Under the pieces are notes generated by a model that ran no database searches, was not told the origin of the DNA, and saw only the letters and a program-made list of their open reading frames with translations. Below are positions 37,082-46,723 of a stretch of 64,000 nucleotides of DNA, piece after piece. Position 1 is the stretch's first letter; each line of letters begins with the position of its first letter. This DNA comes from Dasyornis broadbenti (Eukaryota; Chordata; Aves; Passeriformes; Dasyornithidae), in contig VZRN01004390.1 of NCBI GenBank assembly GCA_013397935.1, positions 1,432,214-1,496,213 of the forward strand, in the 5' to 3' direction. Position numbers and translations under genes: made by a program.

Positions 37082-40000
37082 AAGGACGGTGGAGAGCAGC
37101 TGGAGACCACTGTAGGGTAGGGTGTGGGCTCAGAGCAGCCACCCTCCCCCAGGGATGGCTCTGCCTCCAGTGGCCCCTGCTGAGATGCAGCCAGATGAGC
37201 AGCAGCCCTTCAAGAACTGCACCTTGCACCCAGCACACTCCTCAGCTGATTGTGCTTGCAGAGAACTGAATCTGGCTGAAGCTTATCAGCCTGTTTCAGC
37301 CACCTGCAAAAAAAGTGGTCCCGCACTGTGAGTTAGCAGTGTTCCTGACGCTTTCCTTCGTATTTTCAAACCAGTCACCCATCACTGTGTTTCCTAAGGG
37401 TCTGCTGATCTCCTTAGGAAGAGCCATCCTCCCAAACAGCTCTCTGTTTAGAAGTCATGGCAGTAAGTCTGGTAGCAAAAGTGTCCAAAAATGGGAATTT
37501 CTCAATGGTGTGGGTGACCCTGCTGTACTATATTCACTGCTGGATTGCGGAGTCATGGTTCAGGCTGATCACCATAAGCAGCCCTGAAATGTAAACATAA
37601 GCACCATTCCTTTACTTGTGCCCTTGCTGTCTCAGATTGAGTCGGTGTGTTCCAATACCATAGTGGACTGGTACAAAAATCATATACAATAATTTTAAAA
37701 GGCAGTGAAGTAAAATTATTAAAACAAGCAACTTCTTTACATATTCCAATAATCTTTCCTGGCTATTTATTTCTGTTGAATTTTTTTCAAAAACCTGCAG
37801 TGTTGTAAGAAGTCAAGCCTCATTGTCCTCTTACTAAGAGCTAACTGTCTCCATGAAAACAAAGTTTCATGACTGCTGCTGTCGTGATTTGAGCAGCAGA
37901 CGTAAACAGGGTCATCTCCAGCCATAGTGGGTGGATGTTTAGTTTATAGCACTGAGGTTAAGAGTGAAAGCGTGTGACTAAGAGCAGAAAACAGAGGAGT
38001 CTTTGTATACATCAAGAGCCCTGAGGCAAAACACAGAGAAGGAGAATGCTGACACAGACTTTAATGGAGGAAGAAAAGAGTCCATTATGAATGTTACAGA
38101 GAACATAATTCATTTAAGAGAAATCAAGATTTAAAGGACTTATAGAGGGGAATATGAATACTGATGTCAGTGTGTCATGCCTGGCGGTTTGCTGTCAGAC
38201 TCTGTAGCTGTGTTAGGGTAACATGCATTAAGTCAGGTGGAAGACAATCACTATCAGAAATTATTGTCAGCTCTTTGTTAGATTCCTGTTGGAAGCAAGT
38301 TTCTTTCAGTTCAAGCCTCTTGACAGAAACCAGTAATATGAACAATGAAACAACTGCATCTCTTGCATTTTAACATTAGCCTCCAAAAGCTGTCAAAAAT
38401 TGCTTTCAGGATGCTTTTTCCTTCCCAAACCCCACCTCTTCATAACTAGAAACAGGGACACGGGGGTGCAAGCAAAAGGAAACGGGGCTGTATCATGTCT
38501 GAATTACTCAGGTATGAGAGCACAAGAAGAAAGCTGGTTAGCAGAGCTGCTTCCAAGCTTGCATATACATTGCGGAGACTGAGGACAAGCACATTTACTG
38601 CACCATAAAACAATGTTATGAGTTCTTGAAAAATATCCCCCAATCTATACACTATAGTGGCTTCTAAACTTCAGCCACCAGAGTCATGAAAATAGAGTGC
38701 TTTGTGCAGTAGCTTGCGCAACTAAAGAACTTTCTTGTCCTCAGAGTGCTTTATTATTTTTAACGAGACAGGCTGAGCACTTCTTGATAAACATTTTTTC
38801 CTTGAAGCAGTAATCCTACTTAAACTTTTTACCTTGTCCCTACAGCATGCAGCTAGGAAGTTAATAACAAAACTCATTTTCCCTTAAAGTGCTAGTCATG
38901 TTAGTACAGAAAGTGAACGACCTGTGATTGTCATGAAAGGGGCCATGGCTGGAAATAAATTGAAAGTGCCCTGTTAGTATGCAGGCTTAGTACTTTCAGA
39001 AGAAAGCTTCCTGAAGCACATTTTCTAGGATATCCAATTTCTCTCAAACTACACAATTTAAAAAAAAAAAAAAAAAAAGGTATTAATGTTGCAATAGGAA
39101 TGTTCCAGCCTGTACTCTTTGGTCCTGATGCCTAACCCTGAAAATGCTTCCATGCACCCTGAGTCTACTTTGCTGCAGGCAAGTAACAGCCAGCAGGTCA
39201 TGATAGAGCCAAACCAAAGAGCCAAGCGTAAATCAGGCAGTCTCAGAAGAAGGGAGGTTGATCATGCATCTGCACACTTGCCTTTGCTTTGAGCAAGGTG
39301 CAATGCATCCTGCTGCTTTGGCAAATGCTTCTGGGGTAGCATTAGAAACCATTCATTTTTAAAAGCCATTCTTCTCTTTGGTATAAGAATTATTAAAGCT
39401 TCTGAGAGTGAGAGTTTCATTAACAGCGAGAATTTAACCACATGGAAATGAGGAAACTCAGGGCCAACCCACCCATCTAAGTCAATCTCACGTCTGTCCC
39501 CTCGTATCAGTGTGTTACAACAGGCTCTTTCATGGTCACATGAGGCTGACCAGGGAACACACTTCTCACTAGATCTAATACAATGAAAAGAAAAACTGTC
39601 TTTTTCCCCCTGTGGTCTTAGATGCACATGTGGCTTTTCATACCACACACATCATGTGTTCTTGGAATGAAAGGCCCTTTTGTAACAAGCACACACCAAC
39701 CAAGGCAACTTAACATCGGGTAGGATTGTTAACTTGGTTCCCTAAAGCCTCCCATGCACACTGCAGCAGCATTGCACTGGAGGAGCAATGTGGTTGAAGG
39801 AATTTGACCAGCTATATTATAAATAATTCACAATACACTTATCACCACTGCTGCTCCACCCAGGTTAACTACTGTTACTTAGTGGAGGTAGTTTTTCCCT
39901 AAAGGAACAGCGGAAAACTTAAGGACAGGCCTGATGATTGCTGTGCTTGGGATGACCAAGATATTTGCATATCTGTATTTGAAGGAGTCATTACCACCTA

Positions 40001-40519
40001 CAAGCACTCTCAAAGCCTGGCCACCTTCCTCTGCTGCCTTTACATCAGACCAGTGAGAACCATACTTCCTTAATAGGATTACCAAGAAATGAGTCTTTAT
40101 TCTTAAGGCCTCAATGTCTCTGAATGTACCTGTGTAGGCAGTAGGTAAGCAGTCATCAATCAAGGATTACGTTTCGCAAATTTGGAGGATGTACCTCATG
40201 TGTATTTTAACAAGATCTTCCTGATTTGAAGCAGCGGATTAACTGTGCAGTTCCAAGCAGCAGCAGTTCTCTGTCCAAGCATGGGAATATGTCTTCTTGA
40301 AAGACTATTTTATAAATCAAATTATGCACAAGGAAAGCAGTCCAATCTGAAAAGGAAATCTTGTCCTCATTGCAGGGCCTGGTATTAGGGTGCACATAAA
40401 ATGATCTACCAGATACTTTCAAAGTTGAACAACCCAAGTTGTATCACTGATTTAGGTAACTCCAGAATGGACCAGCAGTGTAAACGCTCTCCATCCCTTA
40501 AAAAAAATAAAACAACGAA
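37082..40519. other. Non-coding DNA downstream of BMF
   Basis: Unique AT-rich sequence between the CR1 at 36-37 kb and the proposed end of BMF. It holds one poly-A run (39060-39078). Further AATAAA hexamers on the minus strand (for example 40101-40096) leave room for a slightly longer BMF transcript. Open frames here lack recognisable domains. Confidence 0.6.
39060..39078 (+). repeat. Poly-A run
   Basis: Nineteen A in a row after acacaattt. No LINE or SINE body was recognised upstream, so its origin is unknown. Confidence 0.9.
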
Positions 40520-40538
40520 CACAGACAAATTTAACAAT

Positions 40539-40544
40539 TTTATT
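40539..40544 (-). terminator. Candidate distal poly(A) signal of BMF
   Basis: AATAAA on the minus strand within TTTTTAATAAAATTG, followed within 40 bases by a T- and GT-rich tract. Cleavage would be expected near 40515-40525. It is the best-supported signal among several; 42180-42185 and 40096-40101 are alternatives. Confidence 0.5.
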
Positions 40545-40596
40545 AAAAATTGTACCAGTTATTAGAAAAAAAAATCCAAGTATTAAAGTATTAAAA

Positions 40597-40603
40597 AGCA
40601 CCA
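40597..40603 (-). promoter_or_regulatory. miR-29 7-mer target site
   Basis: The minus strand reads TGGTGCT, a 7-mer-m8 match to miR-29, only about 55 bases before the proposed distal poly(A) signal. Weaker than the 8-mer at 43092-43099 but in a favourable position close to the mRNA end. Confidence 0.35.
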
Positions 40604-40715
40604 AGAAGAAAGCACAAAGCAAATATACTGCACAGATACAAAACAAAAGGAGCTCTGCCCAGTCACCATTGGTACAGGCAAGAGTCCTGGAGGCACACAA
40701 CCAGAATAAACAAAA

Positions 40716-40723
40716 TGCTACAT
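40716..40723 (-). promoter_or_regulatory. miR-221/222 8-mer target site
   Basis: The minus strand reads ATGTAGCA, a perfect 8-mer for the miR-221/222 seed. On the plus strand the match to the miRNA continues one base past the seed and resumes with CTGGGT, so 3' supplementary pairing is likely. BMF is a reported miR-221 target in mammals. The site lies about 180 bases before the proposed poly(A) signal, a position where such sites tend to be effective. Confidence 0.6.
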
Positions 40724-41741
40724 TCTCACTGGGTCTCAGTCCATGGCAAAGAAGGTGTGTGCACTTCAGGACTAATCCAGACAGAAATCTCACAGGAGAG
40801 CATCAGGTTTACTTCTGCAGCAGGACAGTATCATATTCTGGTGAAAATCAGAAGTCATGGGGAAACCCTACACTGAGGGGAAGTTTATTAAGTACATTGC
40901 AAATTCTAGCTCATCTTACCCTTTTTGTTTTCCAGATGAAGGACTCTGAAGTTTTTTGGTTTTTTTTTTTGGTTGGTTGTTTTTTAACATATCCCACCAA
41001 AAGAGAACAGTCAAGCAGGAAGCAGGGGGGGAAGGAGGGGAAGAAAATGTGAATCCACATTTCACAGTATTTTCATCAGCGAATTTCACCTAGAAACATG
41101 GGAGACTGTACTACATACTTACAAGAAGAGAACAGAAGAGAGCCATGATTATTTTAACCGAAAAAACCTAACATCTACACACCCAAACTCAAATCTAGTG
41201 GAAGGATTTTCAAATGCACCCAGTGGAAACAGACACATATATCCTGTGGGCTGTTTTAAAATTTCCCTTTTACAAGCCTAACTTCTGACATGTATTTAAG
41301 GAGATACTGACAATGTTGTCTTTCCATCACAGCGATCTCTCCCCGTTTTGTCATCAAATACTCCTTTCAGGAAAGTCTGATCTAAAACTGAGCTGAGGAA
41401 TCTGGGATGATGCTCTCCTGGAGCCATGTCCACAAATTGGGAAGGCTCCTTTAGATTTAAGAATAACTTTATACATGCAAAATTTCCATAATAGATTTTA
41501 AAAACAGTTTAAGAATCTACCCTTCCCACCCCTCCATTCCCCAAAGGCAGCAAAAAGTGTGAATACAGAACTGAAACATGGCTTTAAAAAACAGCCCACA
41601 GACACTAGGTTTCACTTCCCAGAAACCAACTTCCAGCATGGGATTCGCAGGAAGAGATCCTCCTTTCTGTGGCTAAGGGGGAAGGTGAGGCACATGGAAG
41701 AAAGAAGGGGTAGGGGATGTCAGACTGCATTCAGTTCAAGA

Positions 41742-41819
41742 ACACACACACACACACACAGACACACACACACACACAGACACACACACACACACAGACA
41801 CACACGCATACACACACAA
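41742..41819 (+). repeat. (CA)n microsatellite, (UG)n in BMF mRNA
   Basis: An interrupted CA dinucleotide repeat of about 78 bases, with GA and CG interruptions at regular points. On the minus strand it is (TG)n, so BMF mRNA would carry a UG tract, a known type of binding site for TDP-43 and CELF proteins. Reading frames across it are low-complexity artefacts. Confidence 0.95.
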
Positions 41820-42179
41820 TTACATTCCAGTGCATTTGATGTGTTTGGTCTTTTCTGCTTTTCCTGGTGGAGAAGAACTGAGCTGTGTAACACCTGTGTG
41901 AACACATGCAAACCAAAGAAACAGAGACCACTGAAGTCTTTAGGAACTGTAAAAGATTGTCCTAGGATCTTTTATCAATTCCTTGAGGTATTTCTTCTTG
42001 CTAAAACAATCAAAGGCAACAGGCAGACATTTTTGCAAATGATCACAAATGCCAGTTTGAAAGACAGACTCTTTTGAGGGACATTATTAAAACCATTGTT
42101 GTCAAATTAAGCTAATACTGAACAGTGCTTGGTTCATGTGCAGACCTTCCATTAATGTGAACCAGCATTCCATGGTTCT

Positions 42180-42185
42180 TTTATT
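42180..42185 (-). terminator. Possible proximal poly(A) signal of BMF
   Basis: AATAAA on the minus strand within TCATAAATAAAAGAACC, about 4.4 kb after the stop. Use of this site would remove the (UG)n tract and the miR-221/222 site from the mRNA but keep the G-quadruplex motif and the proximal miR-29 site. No strong GT-rich downstream element is obvious, so it may be weak or unused. Confidence 0.25.
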
Positions 42186-43091
42186 TATGATCCCGCAGTA
42201 AATACTGCTGGTAAAACAAGGCAAGACAAACTTGCATTCTTGTTTGATTCTAGCACATATGCTGAGTGCTTTCCCTATTTTTCCCTTTAAAAATACCCTC
42301 AATAGTACACCATTCAGCATGTCACAGTCTCACAATTCCCATGACTTCAGCAGAGATATGGGTCAGGACCAGCAGTGGAAGGGTGGAATTCATTGTAGAG
42401 TTGATAGGGTCCCACTGTAATAACTGCCTCAAGTAATTTTGTTTTTTCTTAAAAAAAAAAACCAAAAAAACCAACCTTTCTTCCTAGTCTACTAATGGTT
42501 AGAATCTGCTGTTTCCCAGAAGAGTGCCAAGAGCCACACCGAATGAAGTTCCACCTTGGGTACAGCTCCAGTGACTCAGTGACTGCTATGGAGCAACTCC
42601 AGGACTGTAGCAATCTCACATATGCACATTGCCTATACCTTTAATCCAGGCTTGAGGGGACAAAATAAATAGCCAGTAGAAAGAAAGATGTCTTTGCAAT
42701 CACACTTTCTATGCCAAGAAAGACTGTGTTCCTCATCTCTATTCCCTTGCTGATATACAGCTCCAAAACAAAGGCTGACAAGGAAGTTTCTTTCAGGACT
42801 CCTCAAACAAGAGTTTAGCCATCAAATATTTAGTAACAAGGTATTTAAACTGAAATATGTGATCAGTTATGCAGGAATTCAATGCTACCAGGGATTATCA
42901 GCACCTTGAGAGAAGGCTGCAGCCCTACACAGATCCAGCAGCAACCCTTTCCATGCAATTTCATCCTCTCCCCTGCCTTTTTTGTATCCTATTTGCAGCA
43001 GTTTGCAGCTATCCCTGGGCAGTCACTTTGTGATTACTGGCTCAGCTTTCAAGAACCGCAGGAAACAAAAGTAAGGCTAACTATTCCCTAC

Positions 43092-43099
43092 TAGCACCA
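43092..43099 (-). promoter_or_regulatory. miR-29 8-mer target site
   Basis: The minus strand reads TGGTGCTA, a perfect 8-mer for the miR-29 family. miR-29 is reported to restrain several BH3-only genes, BMF among them, in mammalian neurons. The site is about 3.5 kb after the stop. A second, 7-mer site is at 40597-40603. Confidence 0.45.
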
Positions 43100-44736
43100 A
43101 GCTTGCTGGGTCCTAGGATGGGCAGGTTACAAGATATTCAAAAGGGTGGGAAGCTGGGAAGGGACAGGAAGAACTCCATCCCTCAAGGAAAGACAGTTGA
43201 GGTCTGAAGCTGTTTTGGAGATCTGGGGAAGGCAGGCAAGATATTTCAAAGCTGCTGGCACGGTCAGCAGCAGCTCAAGTTTTTCTTAAAAACTGCTCAT
43301 TAAAAACAGGAATTTCTTTTTTGGAGAAAGATCCAACTCTTCCTTCTAAATTGTTAGACTCTAGTTTTACAGCACAGAGAGAAACAGTGTCCCATTCTTT
43401 TCACCAAAACAAACTAATATCTAAAAACCTGAGCATAATCCTTCGGTAACAGGATTTTAACCACGTTCTTTGGAACTGTTTCTCCAAATAATCAATGTAT
43501 GTCCCTGGCCACACTGCAGTAGCTACTCTGCGGGCAAGATCTCCCCAGTGGGTGCTCAAGGGGCCTTACAAACACAGAATAGATGACATATACATGATTG
43601 CTGTGCATCCATCCAGTGTTCATGGATCATGTGCAATCTTCACACTATTTCCCCAAATAGCTGAGACTTTAAGTATGAAGTACGTGCTTTTCCCTACATG
43701 AATAAACCAGCCTGCCCCTCCAAATCTGCATGAAGCAAAGTAAGACTTTTGGGTTGACAGACCGTATTTCCTTTCTCTGAGATACGCAGATATGGAATAT
43801 AATTAAAATATATTATCAGTGGTTGTAAATCTCTGGCACCAGTAACCAACACGCATATTGCAGGAAGTCGGCCTTTGTCTAGCATTAGCTCTATGTCTCC
43901 AATGAAGTATTGTTGTTCAAGATTTTAACTTGAGACCCTGGCATGACCAATTTCGATAAGTCTGTTGTTGCAGTGGGAAATATGGACTGGCAAAGACGTG
44001 TCTTTCCCTGAGCCAAATGACTTCATTGAGGCCAGCAACCTGACTGAGGGACCATATCAGGTACTTGTTTCTCCATGGTAAGAAGAGTCTCATCCTGGAT
44101 TAAGTGGTTGGGTCTTAACACCAGAAGGTGCCAGTCCCAGACTTATCTTTCCAGCTTATGCATCCAGAGGACAGGCCTTACTGGCCTGTTTGGCCATCAA
44201 GTCAAGGTAGAGGGGAAGGGGAAAGCTCACAATGGTTTTTAAATGTCAGAAGTGGTTGCTGAATTTTTCATAGTTTCCAGGGCTGTAATGATGTAGCATT
44301 GACTGTTCCTGATAAAGGGGCCCTGGCAAGCAGAGGGAAATGCAAGCATCACATCCAAGAGCATGCCACACAGGGAGGCATCATTGCTGCATTGCTTCCT
44401 GAGCCTCCACATTTCCACTTCTGCCTCTTAAATAGATTGTTATCTGTCTTCTCCTTAACATTTGTGTTCTCAGGGGTCAAGTCTGTGCTTGCACTACCCC
44501 TCAGGCTTTTCAACCATTTAAGTCCTCTTTCACCAATGACCAGCGTTTCCATCAAGCAGGCTGTGCAAAGCAAGGTATGGAAAGCCTCATCTCTGTCAGC
44601 ATGGGCAGAGAGTGGCTTCCATCCTGCTGCAGTATAGTCAGTAACAGCTATCACTTCGATCGCTCCGGGTAACACTGTAGTGCACATGCTTAAAGAAAAA
44701 ACACAAAACCAAAAACAAACTCCCCTCCTAAAAAAA

Positions 44737-44751
44737 CCCTCCCACCCTCCC
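44737..44751 (-). promoter_or_regulatory. Compact G-quadruplex motif in BMF 3' UTR
   Basis: The minus strand reads GGGAGGGTGGGAGGG: four G3 tracts with three single-base loops, the arrangement expected to give a very stable parallel quadruplex. On the transcribed strand it would fold in RNA. A further G-rich stretch (GGGGGTGGG) lies just 5' of it on the mRNA, around 44764-44775. Its location in the 3' UTR depends on the inferred UTR extent. Confidence 0.65.
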
Positions 44752-45980
44752 TCTCCACAAAACCCACCCCCAAAAATATTACTTGAGATTCATTTATATG
44801 AATTATTAACCATCATGGACAAACATATTACTCTAGCTCTAGCTAGAAAAATAACACAAAAGGAGGAAAAAAAGCTTTTCTCACATAAACTCTCCTTATG
44901 TTTAAAGAGAGTGACTGTGAATATATGAAAGTGAAAAAGGCTTCGGGACCTCTTTCAGGGAGCTGAAGTACATTTTGCCACAGTAGAGCAGGATGCAAAT
45001 CAAGAGAATGGGGCTGGGAGAGAGTGAAAAGGTCCAAATTTAACTCTGTTCAGCAAACTGTTACCAGATGCTACAGTGCAATGATGAGATTACACAAATA
45101 CCAGAGAAAGCATGAATTAGAGACAAATATGCAAAGAAGGGCAGAGAAGGAAAGCATATGTGCAAGTAAACTACTCTTCCGTACAGTAATGCTTGTTTTT
45201 CAGAGTGGATCAAGAGCAGAAGAATTTCTCAACACCTGTAGTTGACATTTGTAGCACAACTGAAGAGCAGTTCTCTGGACAGCTCTTCCTCATGCTGGTT
45301 GTATCATTTGAGACCTACAAGAAGGTGCAGTGGCAATATGGAAATTTTCAGAAAAAATATTAAGGTCTGTATTGCTTCTCTGTTCATGTTTTACCCTAGC
45401 TGTCACTGGGTTTGTGAACTAAGTATATTTAAGGCTACAGAGAAGTAGCCATCAATATTTAAGGCTAACTTCATTTCGGTAGGGTAGTTTCCCTGTGCTG
45501 GTCCAATAGTGTCAGCCATACGGACAAACTTCTGAGTGCATACAAACTAGGAACTGTTAGAAGATCTCCCTTGAAATAATATTGCTGCTGCTAGTCAGTA
45601 TATGCTTACAGCAGCCTCCAAACACTACAAACTAGAGTAATGGACAGACTGCTTGTACAGTGTACATATCAGACTAGATGCTAATTAATTTCCCTGTCAA
45701 ATCCTGAAGCAAAATTATCAGATGCCTGGGATCTAAGCCTTCCTGACCAACCACATTATAGTAAAAGAAAAGAAAACCAAAACAAAATAAACATCCATGG
45801 TAAAACTACTAAAAACATATACATTAGCATTGTAGAAGAATGACACTTGTGCCATATTCCATGGTTTTTGGCTTCCTGCTGGCTCATGGGCACTGAGAAC
45901 ACTGAACTGAAAGCAGACAGTGGCAGAAGCTAACAGCCACCAGCAACCCCAAGGTTTCATTTTCAGACTGTTCTACTGAA

Positions 45981-45995
45981 TTTTTTTTTTTTTTT
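45981..45995 (+). repeat. Poly-T run (poly-A in BMF 3' UTR)
   Basis: Fifteen T on the plus strand, hence an internal A15 tract in the inferred 3' UTR. Oligo-dT priming of cDNA could start here and imitate a poly(A) end. Confidence 0.85.
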
Positions 45996-46621
45996 AATTG
46001 ATGGCAACAACAAAGAACAATTTCTTGTGAGAGAGCTGCAAGTGGTGCCTAATGGAATGGCTGAAGAGGTCAGATTTCTTTGTAGTTTTCTCTCACACAG
46101 GGTGCAATGAAATAAACAGTAACCAATGAATAAAACAAGTAACCTGATGGATCTAAGCTACTTGAATGTTTTTCATTGCTAAAAATGTGTAGGGATTGAG
46201 CATCTCTACTCTGGAAGATACCCAAAGTATGTTTAGTCATCAATCCCAGGCATCATTTTTAACTAGCAGCCAAAATGACACTCCTGCACTCTACCATCAA
46301 CTACTACACAGGGCAGAGGAAGCCATCAGTCTAATACCTGCCTCCCTTGCACAGAGGTCACCGGTGCGGGGAACCAGCAGCAAGCTTTACCAAACACACC
46401 CACATTCTGGCTTTCCTTCAACAGTGTTGGACAAGAGCTCCCTGCCTCTCGAGGCCGGCAGCAGCAAAGAAGAGTCCATAAAAACACCCAAACTTGAAGA
46501 CGAGGATCAGAAAGTCAGAGTCCTCACATCCGGCCGGCGGTGTGCAATGTCTCGCCCCCGAACCAGTGTTTGTTCAGTGCTCCCTGCAGACTGGATGTGG
46601 CCTGAAACAGGTGGGCGAAGC

Positions 46622-46723
46622 TCACCTCTGCCCAGTGTGGTTCCTGTTCACCTCCGCATTTAAGGCCAAGTTGTGTAGGAAGAGAAAAAGCTGCCACCAC
46701 ACTTGATTTCTGTTCTGCTGATG
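46622..46723 (-). CDS. BMF: BMF last coding exon (hydrophobic C-terminus and stop)
   Basis: This exon gives no ATG-initiated reading frame of its own and was found by searching for the expected VWWQ motif. The acceptor is ttcttctctacag before CAT CAG CAG AAC. It encodes 33 residues, HQQNRNQV-WWQLFLFLHNLALN to the terminal GQR, followed by TGA at 46624-46622. The tryptophan pair and the leucine/phenylalanine-rich stretch match the C-terminus of BMF in other vertebrates. It lies 13.3 kb from the BH3 exon, across intron 3. The frame joins exactly in phase 0. Confidence 0.95.
   Translation of the reverse strand, partial: HQQNRNQVWWQLFLFLHNLALNAEVNRNHTGQR

Larger units (their letters stand above)
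40520..46621 (-). other. BMF: Inferred long 3' UTR of BMF
   Basis: From the stop codon the minus strand runs without a splice signal I would trust to an AATAAA at 40544-40539, followed by a T/GT-rich stretch (TTTGTCTGTGTTCGTTG) typical of a downstream cleavage element. That gives a 3' UTR of about 6.1 kb; mammalian BMF also has a multi-kilobase 3' UTR. An 8-mer site for miR-221/222 and two miR-29 sites lie inside it on the correct strand, which supports the extent. Alternative AATAAA hexamers are at 42185-42180 (a shorter form) and 40101-40096 (a longer one). The exact end is inference and needs transcript data. Confidence 0.55.

Noticed and set aside
44005..44012. 8-mer matching miR-125 in the BMF 3' UTR
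   Set aside because: With many miRNA families and a 6 kb UTR several 8-mers are expected by chance, and I know of no established miR-125/BMF link to raise the prior.
46196..46706. Open frames on the plus strand across the end of BMF
   Set aside because: They are antisense shadows of the BMF last exon and proximal 3' UTR.
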